A DNA stretch of 64,000 nt from Pagrus major. Lineage: Eukaryota; Chordata; Actinopteri; Spariformes; Sparidae. The stretch is from assembly GCF_040436345.1 (NCBI RefSeq), contig NC_133237.1, positions 20,155,749 through 20,219,748 on the forward strand. The letters are read 5' to 3'. The notes below the pieces were generated by a model. That model was given only the letters and a program-made list of their open reading frames with translations, was not told the origin of the DNA and searched no databases. Below are positions 48,323 to 60,633 of this stretch, one piece after another. The translations under genes were made by a program, and so were the position numbers. Every line of letters begins with the position of its first letter. Position 1 is the stretch's first letter.

Positions 48323-49243
48323 AAGTGTACAAAACAAGTGCAAAAATAGTGATTCATAAGAGCTACACAAAGTAGGACTTGCCCTTCAAAAATTACAGTC
48401 ACAGAGGATACAAATCGAAATGCATTATGAAGTGCTGTTCAAAGAGGATAAAAGGGATCAATGGTGCAGTCTTGCGCTGTAGAAAAAGATTGCAAAACAT
48501 GGACTTGGATTCACAGCATTTGATAATTACTAAGTGCAAGCTGCTGAAACAAATACCAAATTCATCAGCATTCTCCCTTTCAAACTATGCAGAGTGCAAA
48601 GATTTTTACAAGGAAGGACCTCTATAAATGACATTCATTCTAATACACTTAATCAAATAGATAACTTTGGCCCATATGCTATTGTAACATTTAACTTCCT
48701 AGTCTGCGCGCACACACACTTTCACAGAAATGACAGCTAATCTTTTTAACTTACAGCTAAGACAGAGGAAACACAAGACAATCTGTGTTGAAGCGGCAGT
48801 GGTACTTAAAGCAGGTCAGAAATGTGTTAATATGTTGATACCGTTAACCTGGGGTGCATGCAATGAAAGTACCTAGTTTTTGTATATCTGAATACTGAGA
48901 GACACTGACAGGTATAGAAGAGAGAATCTAAGTGGAGTTGTGGGAGGAGGCTATGCTACCTTAGTCTAAAACTGCAGCTAATTCCACCTCAGCAAATAGC
49001 CAGGCACTGCAACTCTGGCACTGATATGTGAAACAAGATATTCAACAACGTTAACAAGCCTAACTGGACTGAAGGCATCTTGGGTTGTGGTGCAAATCAA
49101 CAGTAAAAAAGGCACACAGCTTGTGGATTTAGGGTGGCGATAACTGAAACCCTAAACACTGCACAAACACACAAACCTTGCACAGAGTAAGCCTAAGTTT
49201 TAAATCACCAGTCATCCCGGCCACACATCCCCATGTTTGCCAT

Positions 49244-52184
49244 TTACAGTATGCTGCACTTTTGCTTCTTCTTCTTCTCCTGTTCTTTTTTGGCCGGCAC
49301 GAGCTCCTTGCGCTCGTAGAAGCTGGAGAAGCAGGCTGGCGTGCAGATTGGCTCTCTGAGACTCAGCAGCCACCTTCCTTCGCCGTAATAGGTCAGCGAT
49401 CCGAGCTCCATCTCCTCCACAAGCTCCCCCTGTTGGCCGCCCTGCTGCAGTGCCAGGATATCGAGCAGATCCAGACCTGTTTGAACCGGATCGACACCCT
49501 CTGCGCAACCCAGAGTGACGTGGGCTCGGCTTCCCAGAGGCAGGGAGGCGGCAGACTCAACCTCCTTTTCGGCATCGGCTGGCCACAGCACAAGCTGCTC
49601 CTTGGTGAGGGACACTCTGGCACCAACAGTGCGAGGAGTGACAAAGAGAGCGCTCAGTGACAGCTCGAACACAGAACCATTGAGATCTTTGACTGCCTGG
49701 AGATAAGAAAAAAGGAAGCGATTAGGAAATATCACAACCAACTTTTTGATATAATCAAACATTACACTGCTCGTAGGGCTGCACGATGTGGTAGAGAAAA
49801 GAAACATATTGAGCTCATTTTGACAGAGAATTTTGTATATATATTTGTAAATATTGCATTTGGCAATATTGTGATTTTTCATCATATTTCAATAAATGTG
49901 CAGCCCCAACTGCTACCATGTTACTGTTTGGAAGGTTCACCCAATGCAATAAATAAAATGTGAAGTAAAAAATGAGCATGCCGAACAAACCAACCAACTG
50001 ACTTAAAATGTATCTGATCACTTACTGGAATCTGTGCATACTCTTTGGCACCCTCTGCTTTTCCATAGTCGCAGAATTTTGTAGTGCAGTGGAGGGTCCC
50101 TTTGGCTTGAAAGTACTGCTCCAAATCCACCTCCTTCTCAGCTTTCCCAGTGACTGAAAACACAATGAAAGATCAATTGCAGCTTAGTCATTACAAAGAC
50201 TTTAGATTATAATGTCCTTAAAGACTTTATTTCTGACTAGGGTGGGGCAAGATGGCCTTAAAATATTACCGCATATATTGATCTTGATGTTTGAAATCTC
50301 CTTAAAAGCACTTCGTAAACACAAAGACAGGGCGGCAAAATCAAAAAGCATATTTTTGACTCTGGATTCTTAAAATTGGTATCGAATAAATTGTTGTTCA
50401 GGAACCGGTATCGATACCAGCATTACATTTTTTTAAACAATACCCAGCTCTACATATCACAATATAACAATATCCAAAATCAAAGATTGTCTCATATCAT
50501 GATGAGAATATATCGATATATGTTCAACCCTATTTCTCATCTGTCCATTCACATTTGTAATACATAAAAAACAAATCTAAACCCACTCACAGTCAATCAG
50601 GTGTTTCTTGAAGGCCTCCATGGTGTCCAGCGTTTTCAGGAAGTCCATCGATGTGCACCTGACCTTGTCCTGGACGGAGGAGAGAAGAAACCAGCCAAAG
50701 TAAAGAGGAAGGGACATTTCCTCAATTGGACCTCTCATGGCTTCCAGTTTGGCCTCCTCCAGTCCACGCTTGGTCTTCTTGATCAACTGTGCTACATCTC
50801 TGCTCCACTCAGTACGGGGCTCCAAAAAGACAGCAACTAGATTGTGTTGCTCTGCAATCTCCCCCAGGCGGGCCAGCCGATCCTGGGCGTGGTTGGTGTC
50901 GTCCACCACCAGCAGCAGAGGGGAAGATGTTCCTGCACTGCTGCGGGCCACCACAGCCTCATCCAGAGCCTTGTATCCTTCCACGGATGCTTCTGGACTC
51001 TCTGGCTTCACACCGTGGTCGTCAGCACAGATTATTGAGCAGTGCTCTTTGTAGGTATCAGCGATGGCACGGGCCAAGAAGCTTTTACCACTTCCTGGAA
51101 GGCCTCTGAGGACAACAAGGGTACGAGAGATTCGAAGGGCGTCTTTGGTCTGCTCTCGCTCCAGGAAGGCAAAGGACAGGGAGCCAGGCGCAGGGACTGG
51201 ATCCTCCTCCTGTTGAGGCTCAGCATCTTTCTCAGATTTAACACCTTCGCCTTCTGGTGCTGCCTCAGCTCCCTTCACAGACTCAGCTGATTTTTCCGGT
51301 TCTTTCTTGTCCTCAATTTCAGCAGATGCCTCCTCCTTTACGGTCACAGCTTCTTTTGGCTTTTCTGGGGAAGCTTCTGTCACCGGCATAGTTGCTGCTG
51401 GTTTTTCTGGGGCCGCTTCTGTCGCCGACACAGTTTCTGCCATTTTTTCTGGGGAGGCTTCTGTCACTGACACGGTTACTGCCGTTTTATCAGGGGAAGC
51501 TACTGTCACCGACACGGGTTCTGCTGGTTTTTCTACATCTGCCACAGACATTTTGGCAACTTCTTCTGCCACAGCATCCATTGTAGTCTTCAGTTCTGTC
51601 TCTTTCTCCTCTTGGCTGGGTGGTTGTATATCCACTGGCTGCTGCAGCATGACTGGTTCAGGTAATGTTTGCTTTTCTAGTTCGGCTTCTGGAACTGTTT
51701 CTGCCAATTTCTCTGGCTCTGGTTCAGGGGCACTCTCTGCCAGAGGCGTTTGCACAGGCAAAGGTTCTGGGTCGTTCTCTGGCACAGGCTGTTCAGGCTG
51801 GATGTTTTCAGGTTCTGTGTCTAAAGCTTCAACTGGGTCAGAGATTGTTTCAGATGACTCAACTGGTTCTGGTGGTGCGACCTCAACAGGCATCGACTCA
51901 GTTTCAGATGTTTCTGTGGGCAAGTTCTCCTCAATCTCCATTTTTGGTTCTTCTGCAGACACTGCAACAGTTTCTGTTACATTTATGTCTTCTGTTTGTG
52001 AAGTTATGACTTCAGTATCATGACCATTCACTGCCATCTGCGCAGTGTCTCCGCCAGCAGCTGGTGGCTTCTCAGTCTCCTCCGCTGTCTCCAGTTTGGA
52101 CACAACCTCTTTTTCCATTACAGTCTCCTCTGGCTGTGGAGTCTCTGACGCATGTAAAACCTTGTCGCTCTTTTCAGTATCCAT
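49244..52184 (-). CDS. cnp: CNP/RICH, 2',3'-cyclic-nucleotide 3'-phosphodiesterase
   Basis: Fish RICH proteins are CNPase homologues induced in regenerating optic axons. The enzyme opens 2',3'-cyclic nucleotides to 2'-nucleotides at membranes. Three coding exons, 50591-52184, 50026-50153 and 49244-49696, join to 724 residues. The first 340 are acidic and Pro/Val/Thr-rich, including a 14-residue tandem repeat at 224-279. A P-loop GLPGSGKS (361-368) opens the polynucleotide kinase-like domain. The phosphodiesterase domain has both 2H motifs, HCT (His553, Thr555) and HVT (His633, Thr635). The C-terminus CSIL is a CaaX prenylation box, as CTII in mammals. The start MDTEKSDK follows a likely noncoding exon. 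The acidic region seems longer than I remember for goldfish RICH proteins. The gene is intact. Confidence 0.94.
49775..49908. mobile_element. Small MITE in CNP intron 2
   Basis: AGGGCTGCAC at 49775-49784 and GTGCAGCCCC at 49898-49907 form a 10-bp inverted repeat with one mismatch around an AT-rich body. This fits a common fish non-autonomous element. Confidence 0.65.
50236..50555. repeat. Diverged non-autonomous repeats in CNP intron 1
   Basis: The intron contains CTAGGGTGGGGCAAGATGGC near its start and a right part with ATATCGATATATGTTCAACC, the opposite-end motif of a repeat class rich in TATCGATA words. More than one copy may be nested, so ends are uncertain. Confidence 0.4.
51348..51515 (-). 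repeat. 42-bp coding minisatellite (14-residue repeat) in CNP/RICH
   Basis: Residues 224-279 consist of four 14-residue units: VSVTVASPDKTAVT, VSVTEASPEKMAET, VSATEAAPEKPAAT and MPVTEASPEKPKEA. A weaker fifth begins VTVKEEAS. Each unit has an S/A-P-[DE]-K core. The frame is kept, so expansion or loss of units would change only length. Confidence 0.9.
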
Positions 52185-53074
52185 GTCTGGCTTAAAGTCT
52201 GACTTTACACACCACCAAATACCTTATGCAAATAAAAAGAAAGGGAGAAATTGATTATTTAAATCAGTGACGACACAATATGTAAAACCCTCTAAACGCA
52301 TATGAGCTTTTGCCCACCCCGACACCTCAAACAGCACTGGATTTTGATTTTCAGTTAATCAAACAGTCATCAAGTTAAGTCAGAAAAACTTTGGACATAG
52401 GCTGGACAAGGGTGTCACTGATTTATCCATGTATTTAAGATTCTGTGCCACAACACACCAGACTTCAGTGGATTTAGAAGGAGTGGGTTTAACTTGGGTT
52501 TGGCAGAGAGCCCCATTAACCAGAAATAATTACAGTCGGTAAAACGTGTTCTTTAGCTGGCACTATACAAACAGCCAGCGTGAGAAGTGAAATCAATGGT
52601 TGACAGTGTTATCTTTTTACATGAAAAACCTTGTGACTTTCCTCGGACATACAGTCACATCTGTCAGCTTTTTATCAGACCACGTGCCCTTTCAGAGGAA
52701 AAAGTCAAACAGTTTTATGAGGACTGCGGTCATTATGTCTCAAAAACAGGAAGTTAGTCAATATTCCTGGCTTGAGAAAGAGAAAGGGAGCTGTAGAGGG
52801 TGGATCATTTTATTTTGAAACACATCTTCACGTACAATGCAATAAGGATGGGATGTTCGCAAATCACAATAAAAAACACTCGGGGTGAATTTTCATTATC
52901 AGGATAATCATGAATAGCCTCACTTGAATGACTTGAAAATGCTGTCTAGTTCGCTGACGTAAATTCCTGGATTGGTTTCCTAATCTATTTTATTTTTTAT
53001 TGCCGGGATGACTTATGTTCTTTATTTGCCTGAGCCCGTCACCATGACCGAATGTAAGGTTAGGCACAGATGGT

Positions 53075-53170
53075 ACTTTACTTGAGTATTTCAATTTTCT
53101 GCTACCACATACTTCCACTCCACTACATTTATGATTACAGATTATGTTTATTCAGTGTTTATAGGCTATC
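53075..53170 (+). repeat. Dispersed fish repeat (TACTTTACTTGAGTATTTC type)
   Basis: GTACTTTACTTGAGTATTTC followed by CATACTTCCACTCCACTACA is a sequence found all over percomorph genomes. Related pieces occur near 24535 and 46800. It is non-coding and its ends are not defined. Confidence 0.55.
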
Positions 53171-54564
53171 AATGTGACGTGTTACCAATCAGATAGCGTT
53201 GTGGGTGGGAGTGTGAGAGGATGCTGCATCAGAGCCACATTTAGCACGTTTTAAATTAGCTTATTTTAACAGCAATCTGACAGAAAAATCACTGACACCG
53301 ATGATTGGGAAACGCTGAATATCGGCCCTGATATTCAGTCCACTCCTTATTAAGATGAAATAAAAGTCATCTTATCGATCTCACTTTTTTTCCCCAAGTC
53401 TTTTTTTTTTGTGCATGTTTGGTAATGAGGTGATCCAAAAGGAAAAGTTACAGTACTTTAATATTTTGATGCACTATTTTTTAAACAGATAACTATCAGA
53501 ATATATTTATATTTTTCCTCCCCATGACATTTAGTGCCATGGCACTGCATCAACCTCAAGCTACAATGTCCATTTTCTCTCAGTAGGGGTGTTGCATCAT
53601 TGTGCATATGGTAGGAGTGGTGGCAAAATCTGCCCTCTACAGTTTCATGCAAATGTCGATTTGCATTTTGTTAACAACACAAAAGATAAAAAAGTGTAGT
53701 GAAACTGACACTCGACGTGACTGCAACGTACTGTAACCCAAACCTCGTATCTGCGCCAAAGCTTGCCAGCAAACACACAGACAAAGGGCAGTAAAGAAAA
53801 TGGGGGCATCGGGGAAAAGTGTCATTACCTCAGCTCATTTTCAAACGTCAAGTAAGATTTGTTACCAAACACGGGATTTAACAGATGTGTGAAACCACAC
53901 CACCGTGTCATGAGACAGAAGGGGAAGCTCTCACAACACTCCTCAACACATTAAGCAACAAACACAAACTGGCGGACATTTAACACCTTCGTTTCAGGCA
54001 GGAACACGCAGAATATGAAAAGCAAACAGGGTGCAAAAATTGTGAGATATGAACACTTTGAGATGCATTAAACTTCATCTTATTCTCTAAACGAGGAAGG
54101 CTCAGTGGCAGTGAATGGCGCAGTGACAGAGAGGATGTTTTTTTGTTAAATCAAGTTAGGATTAAACACATTAATTACACATTCGCTTGACTGTAAATAT
54201 GATTTTTTAATTTTTTAAAAAAAAAAACAAGCGTCGAAGCGAGGTCAGGTTTAGCTTTAAACAGATAAAATGGACAAGAGTTAGAGCATTTTTATTAAGT
54301 GCACAATGTGTCGAGGCGGGGAGTGGCGTGCACCTACGTTAGCACGCCAGACAAAAACAATTTAGCCTGGCAGTCAGTTAATGTGCTGCAACATCAGCAG
54401 CCACAGCGCCACGTCTTAGCACGGTTTATCATCTCCCAGCGTGTACGCGTCCCGGGATAACTTATTTTAGGCTGTTTGTGCTTTAAAAAAAAAAAAAAAG
54501 CGGAACACGGACGAGATGTAGCAGACTGTGCGAGGAGCTTTTGTTCGCTAAGATGCCAGCTTAC

Positions 54565-54720
54565 CAGTTAGGCTGCAGTGGGAGCTGTCTGTCTGTCGGC
54601 GGTGCCGCTGACCACGCGTTTCTCTCTGGATACAATGACAAGGCAATCCTCGGCACAGACACGCTCCCGCTTCAAAAGGAAATTGCCGGGGACGCGCAAA
54701 CTGGGGCGTGGCCACGAACA
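54565..54720 (-). other. Probable noncoding first exon of CNP/RICH
   Basis: On the minus strand a GC-rich segment ends at a consensus donor (AACTG|GTAAGC) at 54563-54564. A fitting pyrimidine-rich acceptor (TTTATTTGCATAAG|G) lies about 40 nt upstream of the CNP ATG at 52184. No ATG-led frame continues through it, so it would be 5' UTR. The upstream exon boundary is a guess. Confidence 0.45.
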
Positions 54721-56500
54721 CGCCCCTGAAGACCGGAAGGACGCGACCGGATGCAGATTTATTTTATATTTATTTATTTATTTTTTATGTTGTGTTTTGA
54801 AGAAAATCAGAGAAATTCACTCTAAAATCTCTCACCTTTAGTGATATATTATTTTCTCTCTGCACCTCTACATCTTTGTTTTGAAGAAAAGATTGTTTAT
54901 GACATCTCTGTAACAATTATGCCTCTGAAATCCCCACTAACTTTGAATTTAATAATAAACCTTTAAATTACATAACAAATCTTACACTTATAGTTGTTAA
55001 CTTTCACATCCCAAACTTGAATATCTTGGTCTGGTTGAATGTAATTCATACAATGATACATTAAACCTTATGAGAAATTAAAAAAGTGAACGTACATTGA
55101 CGCATTACAAATAATTGTCTTTTTACATGCAGGAAGCTTCAACTGTATAATGTCCTTGACCTGCTGATTGTCTTGCTCTCCAATGTGCAATAAAGATTTT
55201 TTTTAATCAAAAACTGCCCAATTTTAATGGACAAAAAATCTATGCGCATACTTACACACAAAGTGAGTTTTCATCTTATTTTTCTGTTGACGTGCTCTTC
55301 AAACTATATCTTTATAAATGAAATCAATAAACCCCTGCCTGGTTTCATATTTTATCTGACTTTATTTTTATTTTAAATACATTTTATTTATCAGTTTTAT
55401 GTTTTCTTGGCCTACATCTGTGCTGAACATCAAGAAAAAAAACCCTATTTGTTCCCCTTTTACCTTGGTTGCCATTTTTCTGTTCATTTAGCATTACTAT
55501 TTATTGAAATGTGAAAAATATTCAGTGTCAAGACACATACACCTTTAACTGGAGTGTGTAAATCACACCATGTACGCCTTGTTACAGATGTAATAGAGGT
55601 GTGACAGGGGAAGTTCCCTGCTGAAAGTATGGAGAAGTTTCAAGTAATCAGAAGATGAAAGACTACATGGTCGGCAGGTTGCAGTGTGGATATCCAAGTG
55701 TGTATTTTTTAGATTAAGTGGCACAACTGACAGATAACAGATGTTTCAGTTTTCAAAGAATTGCATCAAAAACGCAGCCTCATAGATTAGGATTATATTG
55801 CAATACTGCCAATAATAGCATTTGTTCTTTAGAGTTTATTCTGTTGGTCAGGCGTGAAGCCTTGAATCACTTTTTATGTCGTGTGTTTTAAGTTGCTGCT
55901 TGTTCCTCTATGTGAAACTTTTTATGCTGCTGCCAGGACTCCCTCTTAAAAGACATTCTGAATCTCAGTGGGAATATTCCTGGTAAAATAAAGGTTAAAT
56001 ACAAATTCAAAGAACTTTGCATATGTTACTCTTCCGAGAACATTATACTTGTTCGCACAATTCACAACTGTCTGTAACACTCTGAGACCAATGCTTCCAG
56101 TAACAATGTCACAGTATGATTTTCTAAGAAACCACACAGTGATGCAGTGTCTGGTTTATATCATCTGTTTCATACTGAACTGTTTGTATTTTGACTTTCA
56201 AGAAATTACGACTGAAATCCTGCCTTAATGCACCAAAACCGATAAAGAAAAACTGGGTCTTATTCATTAGCTAGTGTATTAATACATTAATACACCTCAG
56301 ACATCCTAAAATCAAATACATATATGCGCATGTAAAGATGATGTTTTTAAGGTTGTCATCAAAATGGATTTGTACATTTTAATCATTTGTTGCACTAAAA
56401 GATAAGACATCTTTTATATTGGTCTCCTTTGGTTCTAAAAGCTTTTATATGACGATTACTGTCTTCTCTGCAGCACGACAAGTCTCCAATGACGACATCC

Positions 56501-59500
56501 TCACTGTGGTAGATGTTGTTTTGCTTCATCGACGGCCTAAAAGCAGAAGGATAAATGTCAAGGATGAAAAACATCTTTAAATGGAACAAAAAGAAGACGA
56601 GGAAGAGAGGGAACCTTCTGAATGGCATTCATGGCAGACTCGTCTTCTTGCAGTTTGGCTTTGGTTAAGGCTCTCTCAAAGTGGGAGACACAGGATTCAA
56701 AGTTTCCAAGTTTCACTGAAACAGAAGGGAATTGACTATCAGAGTTACTGATTTCATAAATATGTAAAAAAAAAAAAATGTTAATTAAGGAAAAATAACA
56801 ACTGACAAGCAAAAAAATGTATAATTACATTCTGACTGTGCCACTAAAACATTAGCATTTATCTGCCATTTCTCATCGGCAATTTCATCAGCTGCAGCAG
56901 CTGATCGGGTGCCATAGTCTCGGGCTTCTTCGTGGCGACCGAGCTCCAGGTAACACCAACCGATCTCATGAAACAACCAGGTCTTCTCCAGACCATCACA
57001 GACCAGGGGAATCTTCCTCTCCCAGCTGAAGTGGAAACATCCAGAAAAAATCAAATAAAATGACCAATCACTGATGAAATGATCGTCAGTAGTGACACCT
57101 CAATGTTTAACAATGCTCATTAGGAGAGGTGTTGTAGACATTTTGCAAAGGATGTGCAGCTGTTATTTCATTATCTACTTACAACTCAATGGCCTGTGAG
57201 AACTGTCTAGTTTGGGCATAAACCTGCCCAATGTGGTCCAAAGCCCTCAACATTGCATCTGGGAGTTTGCTGTTGACAAGAAAGATTACTGAACATTTGA
57301 TCTATTTTTGTAAAATGTACTCACTCCTCCTGCGTCATCTTCAAATTCTCACCATTGTTCTGCCAGTTCCAAGTCTTTTTGATGATGCTCTAATGCTTTG
57401 TCCGTGTCTCCCAGGTCAAACAAGGCATTCCCAATGCAACTATGCAGGCTGCCCAAAACCTCTTTCTTATTGGGCACCTCTTTCTCTGACCAGCCCTGCA
57501 TGATCTTCATGACTTCTTCCGCCTTCTTGAGACTACCTTCTGCATTTCCTGATGACAACTCTACGGCACAAACGTACAGTAAGCATTTTGTTGGCTAAAA
57601 AGTAAAGCACAAAGCTACAAGTTCAACCAAAAGCCTGCCTTTTGGGTCACAACTAACGATTATTTTAATTGTTGGTTAATCTGTTGATCTGTTGACAATC
57701 AATTCATCATTGCAGCTCTATCTGCCCTACCTGCAGCAATGTCATCCAGGCTCTTCAGCAGGAATTGAGCAGGTTCAGTGGGTGCAATGTGACGTGGCTT
57801 GCTACGTTTCTGATGCATGCTCTTACGCTCCCTTTCGCCCGGACAGATAGGTTTCTCCTGGCTCCAGAACTCTGTGCAGCTGTCAAGGTACGTGAGGGAG
57901 CTCTGGATGACATCCTGCAGTTTTTCACCACTCTTCGTCTTACTGTTAACCAGGGCTGCAGATTATTGTGTAATATGTTAGTCTATTAAAAGGGAAAAAC
58001 ATCATTGTATGTGGGTTTAACATATTGAATGGTAAGGACAGCATGAGAAAATAATAGTTAACATTTGAAAGATGCAGATAAAAAAGACAAATTTAGAAAA
58101 TACTGTATGTCTTCAGTGAAATAAAATCTTACTTTTATCTTTCAGCAGGTTTTCTAGACATTTCTTGTCACTGTAAAAATTTCCCAGCAGTTGTTTGGTA
58201 GTCTTCTCATTCTTAGGGGTCTTCTTGTTCTGCTGTTTTTTCTCTGTCGTCAGATTCTGAATAGCAGTAATTGGCTGTACTCTCTTTATCATTCAGAAAC
58301 ATAATATTGTGCATCAGAAGGGGGTTTATGGTTAAGCTTTACATAAAACAGCTGCAATATCTAGGGTAAGCCACTACTTAGAAACAAGGTCCTTCACTGT
58401 TACCTGTTGACCTGGACAGGACTGATGTTTGTATGTGTACAATTATTGTAAGAACTGCTCTATCTTAAAGTTTTCCAGGTAAAAAATAAGTTATTAAAGG
58501 GGAACACAACAAACACTCACCTCCTCATCTTTTTCGAGAAATGACAGGTCTCCCTTAATCTCCAGTTTTACGGAGGAAGGGCCTAGAGGATGCCAGAGAA
58601 GAACAAATAGTTTAGAGATGTGGTGTAAGGAGGATTTTCATATACTATAAAAAGTATCGAAGTACATACAGCCAACAGAGTTTTCTATGGCCTCCTGTGC
58701 TTTCTGGATACCCAATCTGAAATCCTGTATTTGTGGACGTAGCTTTTGTCCTCTGTGGTAGAACACCAGCGCAAATTCAAATTCTCCCATGAAGTACAAT
58801 GCCTCTGCTTTCTGGTACAAACCCTGAAATATCACAATAGAATAAACAGTTAAGAGCTTCACTTTTTTACAAATTCTCACATATCAACATTGGGTACTGA
58901 CTTGAGCGCTGTCATTTAAGATAAATAGACAGCATTTCTGTTGTTGCTGTTCTGTTGTTTACCTCAAAAAAGGTCTTGTCCTCTTTGAGTGAAGCCTCTG
59001 CATCTTTTAGAGCGCTGTCAGATTGACCCATCTTCAAGTAACATTTAGATCGGCCAACGAAGCAGGTCTTGTCATCGGGCTTTAAAGTCAGTGCCTAAAA
59101 AAAAGATCACGTCATGTCACACAAAAAAACTGAAACTATGCACAGGATTTTTAACACTCAAAGGTCATGTATGAAAAACAAAACTCCCGACTGCTAAACC
59201 CTAACCATGAATCCCATTCTTGTAGCACATCTCGTTTACCTGGAAAACACAGGCCCTCAAAATGCTAGACCTTTATGACCAATTGGTTCCACCTCAGAAC
59301 GTAAGAGAGGCCTCGAGTAACTTTTACTATGTTGAATGAAAAATTGAGCAGTTAAGGAGAACAGAGGGGAAGAGGAGGAAGACGACAAATACGGGTCTGA
59401 TGATAAATGGCTGATAAATGCAGATGTTTTGGTGGCACAATCAGAAAATGTCATTTGTTTTTGTACTATATTATTCACACATTTCAATTATTTACAAAAT

Positions 59501-60169
59501 CAGTAACTCTGACATGTCATATATGCTTAACTTTTCAAATTCATAAGTGTTGCAGTGCAGTCAGTATGTCAAAGCAATGTTTATGTCATATATTTATCTG
59601 TTGTAGTACTTTATTACATGGCAACATTATTTCTACTGTATGAACCATACCATTGCAACCTATTTTGGGACAACATTTAGAAAAATATATTACATATTCA
59701 AATGGTAGCTGTGTGTATCGTTTTGGTTAAAAAAAACAACAACCCAGTTGAGAGAGAGAGGACATGGTTTTGACTGCAGTGTTTCATTAAACAACAGATT
59801 TGTGGGGTTTTGACAAAATGGTGAGCTAACTGTTTTTCATATTTGTGTTTAGAGCTTCGGGAAATTGAGCTACAATTTCAGGAAACGCGTTTTAATAACT
59901 GGGAAAACTATAATAGCTACATTGACAACCTTGGACACAGCATTACAAATCCAAAAATGTTCATCAGTTTGTTAGGACAAACTGTGACGAAGTAAGATTT
60001 ACCATAGCAAGCAAGCTAACGCTAGCTAACTAACTTTACCTACCGTTGTGTAGCTCTCTATAGCCTTTTTATACTCTCCTTTAAGGTACAGCCAGTCCCC
60101 ATTGGCCATTAAAGTGGAGAAAACGCCCTTCGGCTTTTGACCTTCGTTTTCCCCGCTCAAGTCTGACAT
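56501..60169 (-). CDS. odad4: ODAD4 (TTC25), outer dynein arm docking complex subunit
   Basis: ODAD4 is a TPR protein required to attach outer dynein arms to doublet microtubules in motile cilia. Eleven exons: 60044-60169, 58963-59094, 58670-58823, 58521-58582, 58133-58256, 57731-57955, 57353-57560, 57183-57269, 56829-57025, 56615-56715 and 56501-56536. They join to 483 residues, close to my memory of the zebrafish protein (about 486) but far shorter than human (about 672), which has an added charged C-terminal tail. N-terminal TPRs cover about residues 13-115 (LYLKGEYKKAIESYTT, then ALTLKPDDKTCFVGRSKCY and EFEFALVFYHRGQKLRP). A second TPR array covers the C-terminal half (CIGNALFDLGDTDKALEHH, TWLFHEIGWCYLELGRHEE). 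The last exon codes only AVDEAKQHLPQ. The start at 60169 follows a sharp drop in coding character. Confidence 0.94.
57645..57722 (+). mobile_element. Short deleted copy of the AACGATTATTTT element in ODAD4 intron
   Basis: ACAACTAACGATTATTTTAA and, 50 bp on, CATTGCAGCTCTA are the two ends of the element type seen at 40594-40870, with most of the middle lost. Confidence 0.55.
59095..60043 (-). other. ODAD4 intron 1, nothing notable
   Basis: This intron of about 950 bp is AT-rich, with no exon, RNA gene or recognisable repeat that I can support. Confidence 0.5.
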
Positions 60170-60264
60170 TTTTGGGCCAACTTCTTGGTCTAATCAAAAG
60201 AAAATTTAACTCAGCGGGGGGTAACGTTAACTCATCAGAACACATTAGCATCTCCGGCCAACTG

Positions 60265-60277
60265 GTATCCTAGCAAC
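60265..60277 (+). promoter_or_regulatory. X-box-like RFX site upstream of ODAD4
   Basis: GTATCCTAGCAAC fits the RFX X-box (GTNRCC, 0-3 nt, RGYAAC) with one mismatch, at the fourth base of the first half-site. The second half-site is perfect. It lies 96-108 bp upstream of the ODAD4 ATG, the usual distance for X-boxes in motile-cilium genes. Confidence 0.5.
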
Positions 60278-60511
60278 CACACTAACAAACCTAGAGCGGC
60301 GGGAAGCGGCGCCATCTTGTGCCCGCCTCGCTTAGTACAACTCCAATATCAGTTTTAATGTGGCACAAAATTTGAGCTTTCATTGTGTATATATGTATTT
60401 GTTGTTAATATAATTCATATTAATTCACTAAGTGTTCATTATCAACACGTATACTATGCAACCAAAACAAAAGAAAACAAACAGTTTAGGGGAAACCCAG
60501 AGGAGGCCAAC

Positions 60512-60517
60512 TTTATT
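60512..60517 (-). terminator. DNAJC7 polyadenylation signal (candidate)
   Basis: AATAAA on the minus strand (context GTCAATAAAGTTGG) lies about 1.3 kb past the DNAJC7 stop. Confidence 0.5.
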
Positions 60518-60600
60518 GACATGGCTGGTAAGTTTCAAGGGCAAAGACTGGATGGTTTCGCCATAAGGGCAAAAATAATGAGAGCAAAGATGAGGACGCT

Positions 60601-60633
60601 TTTTTCTTTTCTTTTCTTTTCTTTTCTTTTCTT
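60601..60633. repeat. (TTTTC)n microsatellite
   Basis: About six TTTTC pentamers, in the probable DNAJC7 3' UTR, where the transcript would read GAAAA repeats. Confidence 0.95.

Larger units (their letters stand above)
46324..49243. other. Intergenic region between ACLY 5' end and CNP 3' end
   Basis: This region holds an (AAT)n microsatellite, dispersed-repeat pieces near 46800-46890 and 47690-47760, and, from about 48317 rightward, probable CNP 3' UTR. No coding exon is convincing; the small open frames are not conserved-looking. Confidence 0.6.
52185..56500. other. CNP 5' region and ODAD4 3' region; no other gene
   Basis: This interval of 4.3 kb includes a probable CNP noncoding exon near 54565, a dispersed repeat at 53075-53170 and AT-rich sequence. 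Candidate ODAD4 poly(A) signals on the minus strand are ATTAAA at 56378-56383 and AATAAA at 55835-55840. I found no further coding exon. Confidence 0.6.

Noticed and set aside
51307-52023. Plus-strand Ser/Thr/Val-rich open frame opposite CNP
   Set aside because: Antisense of the repetitive acidic CNP region; low-complexity shadow without its own signals.
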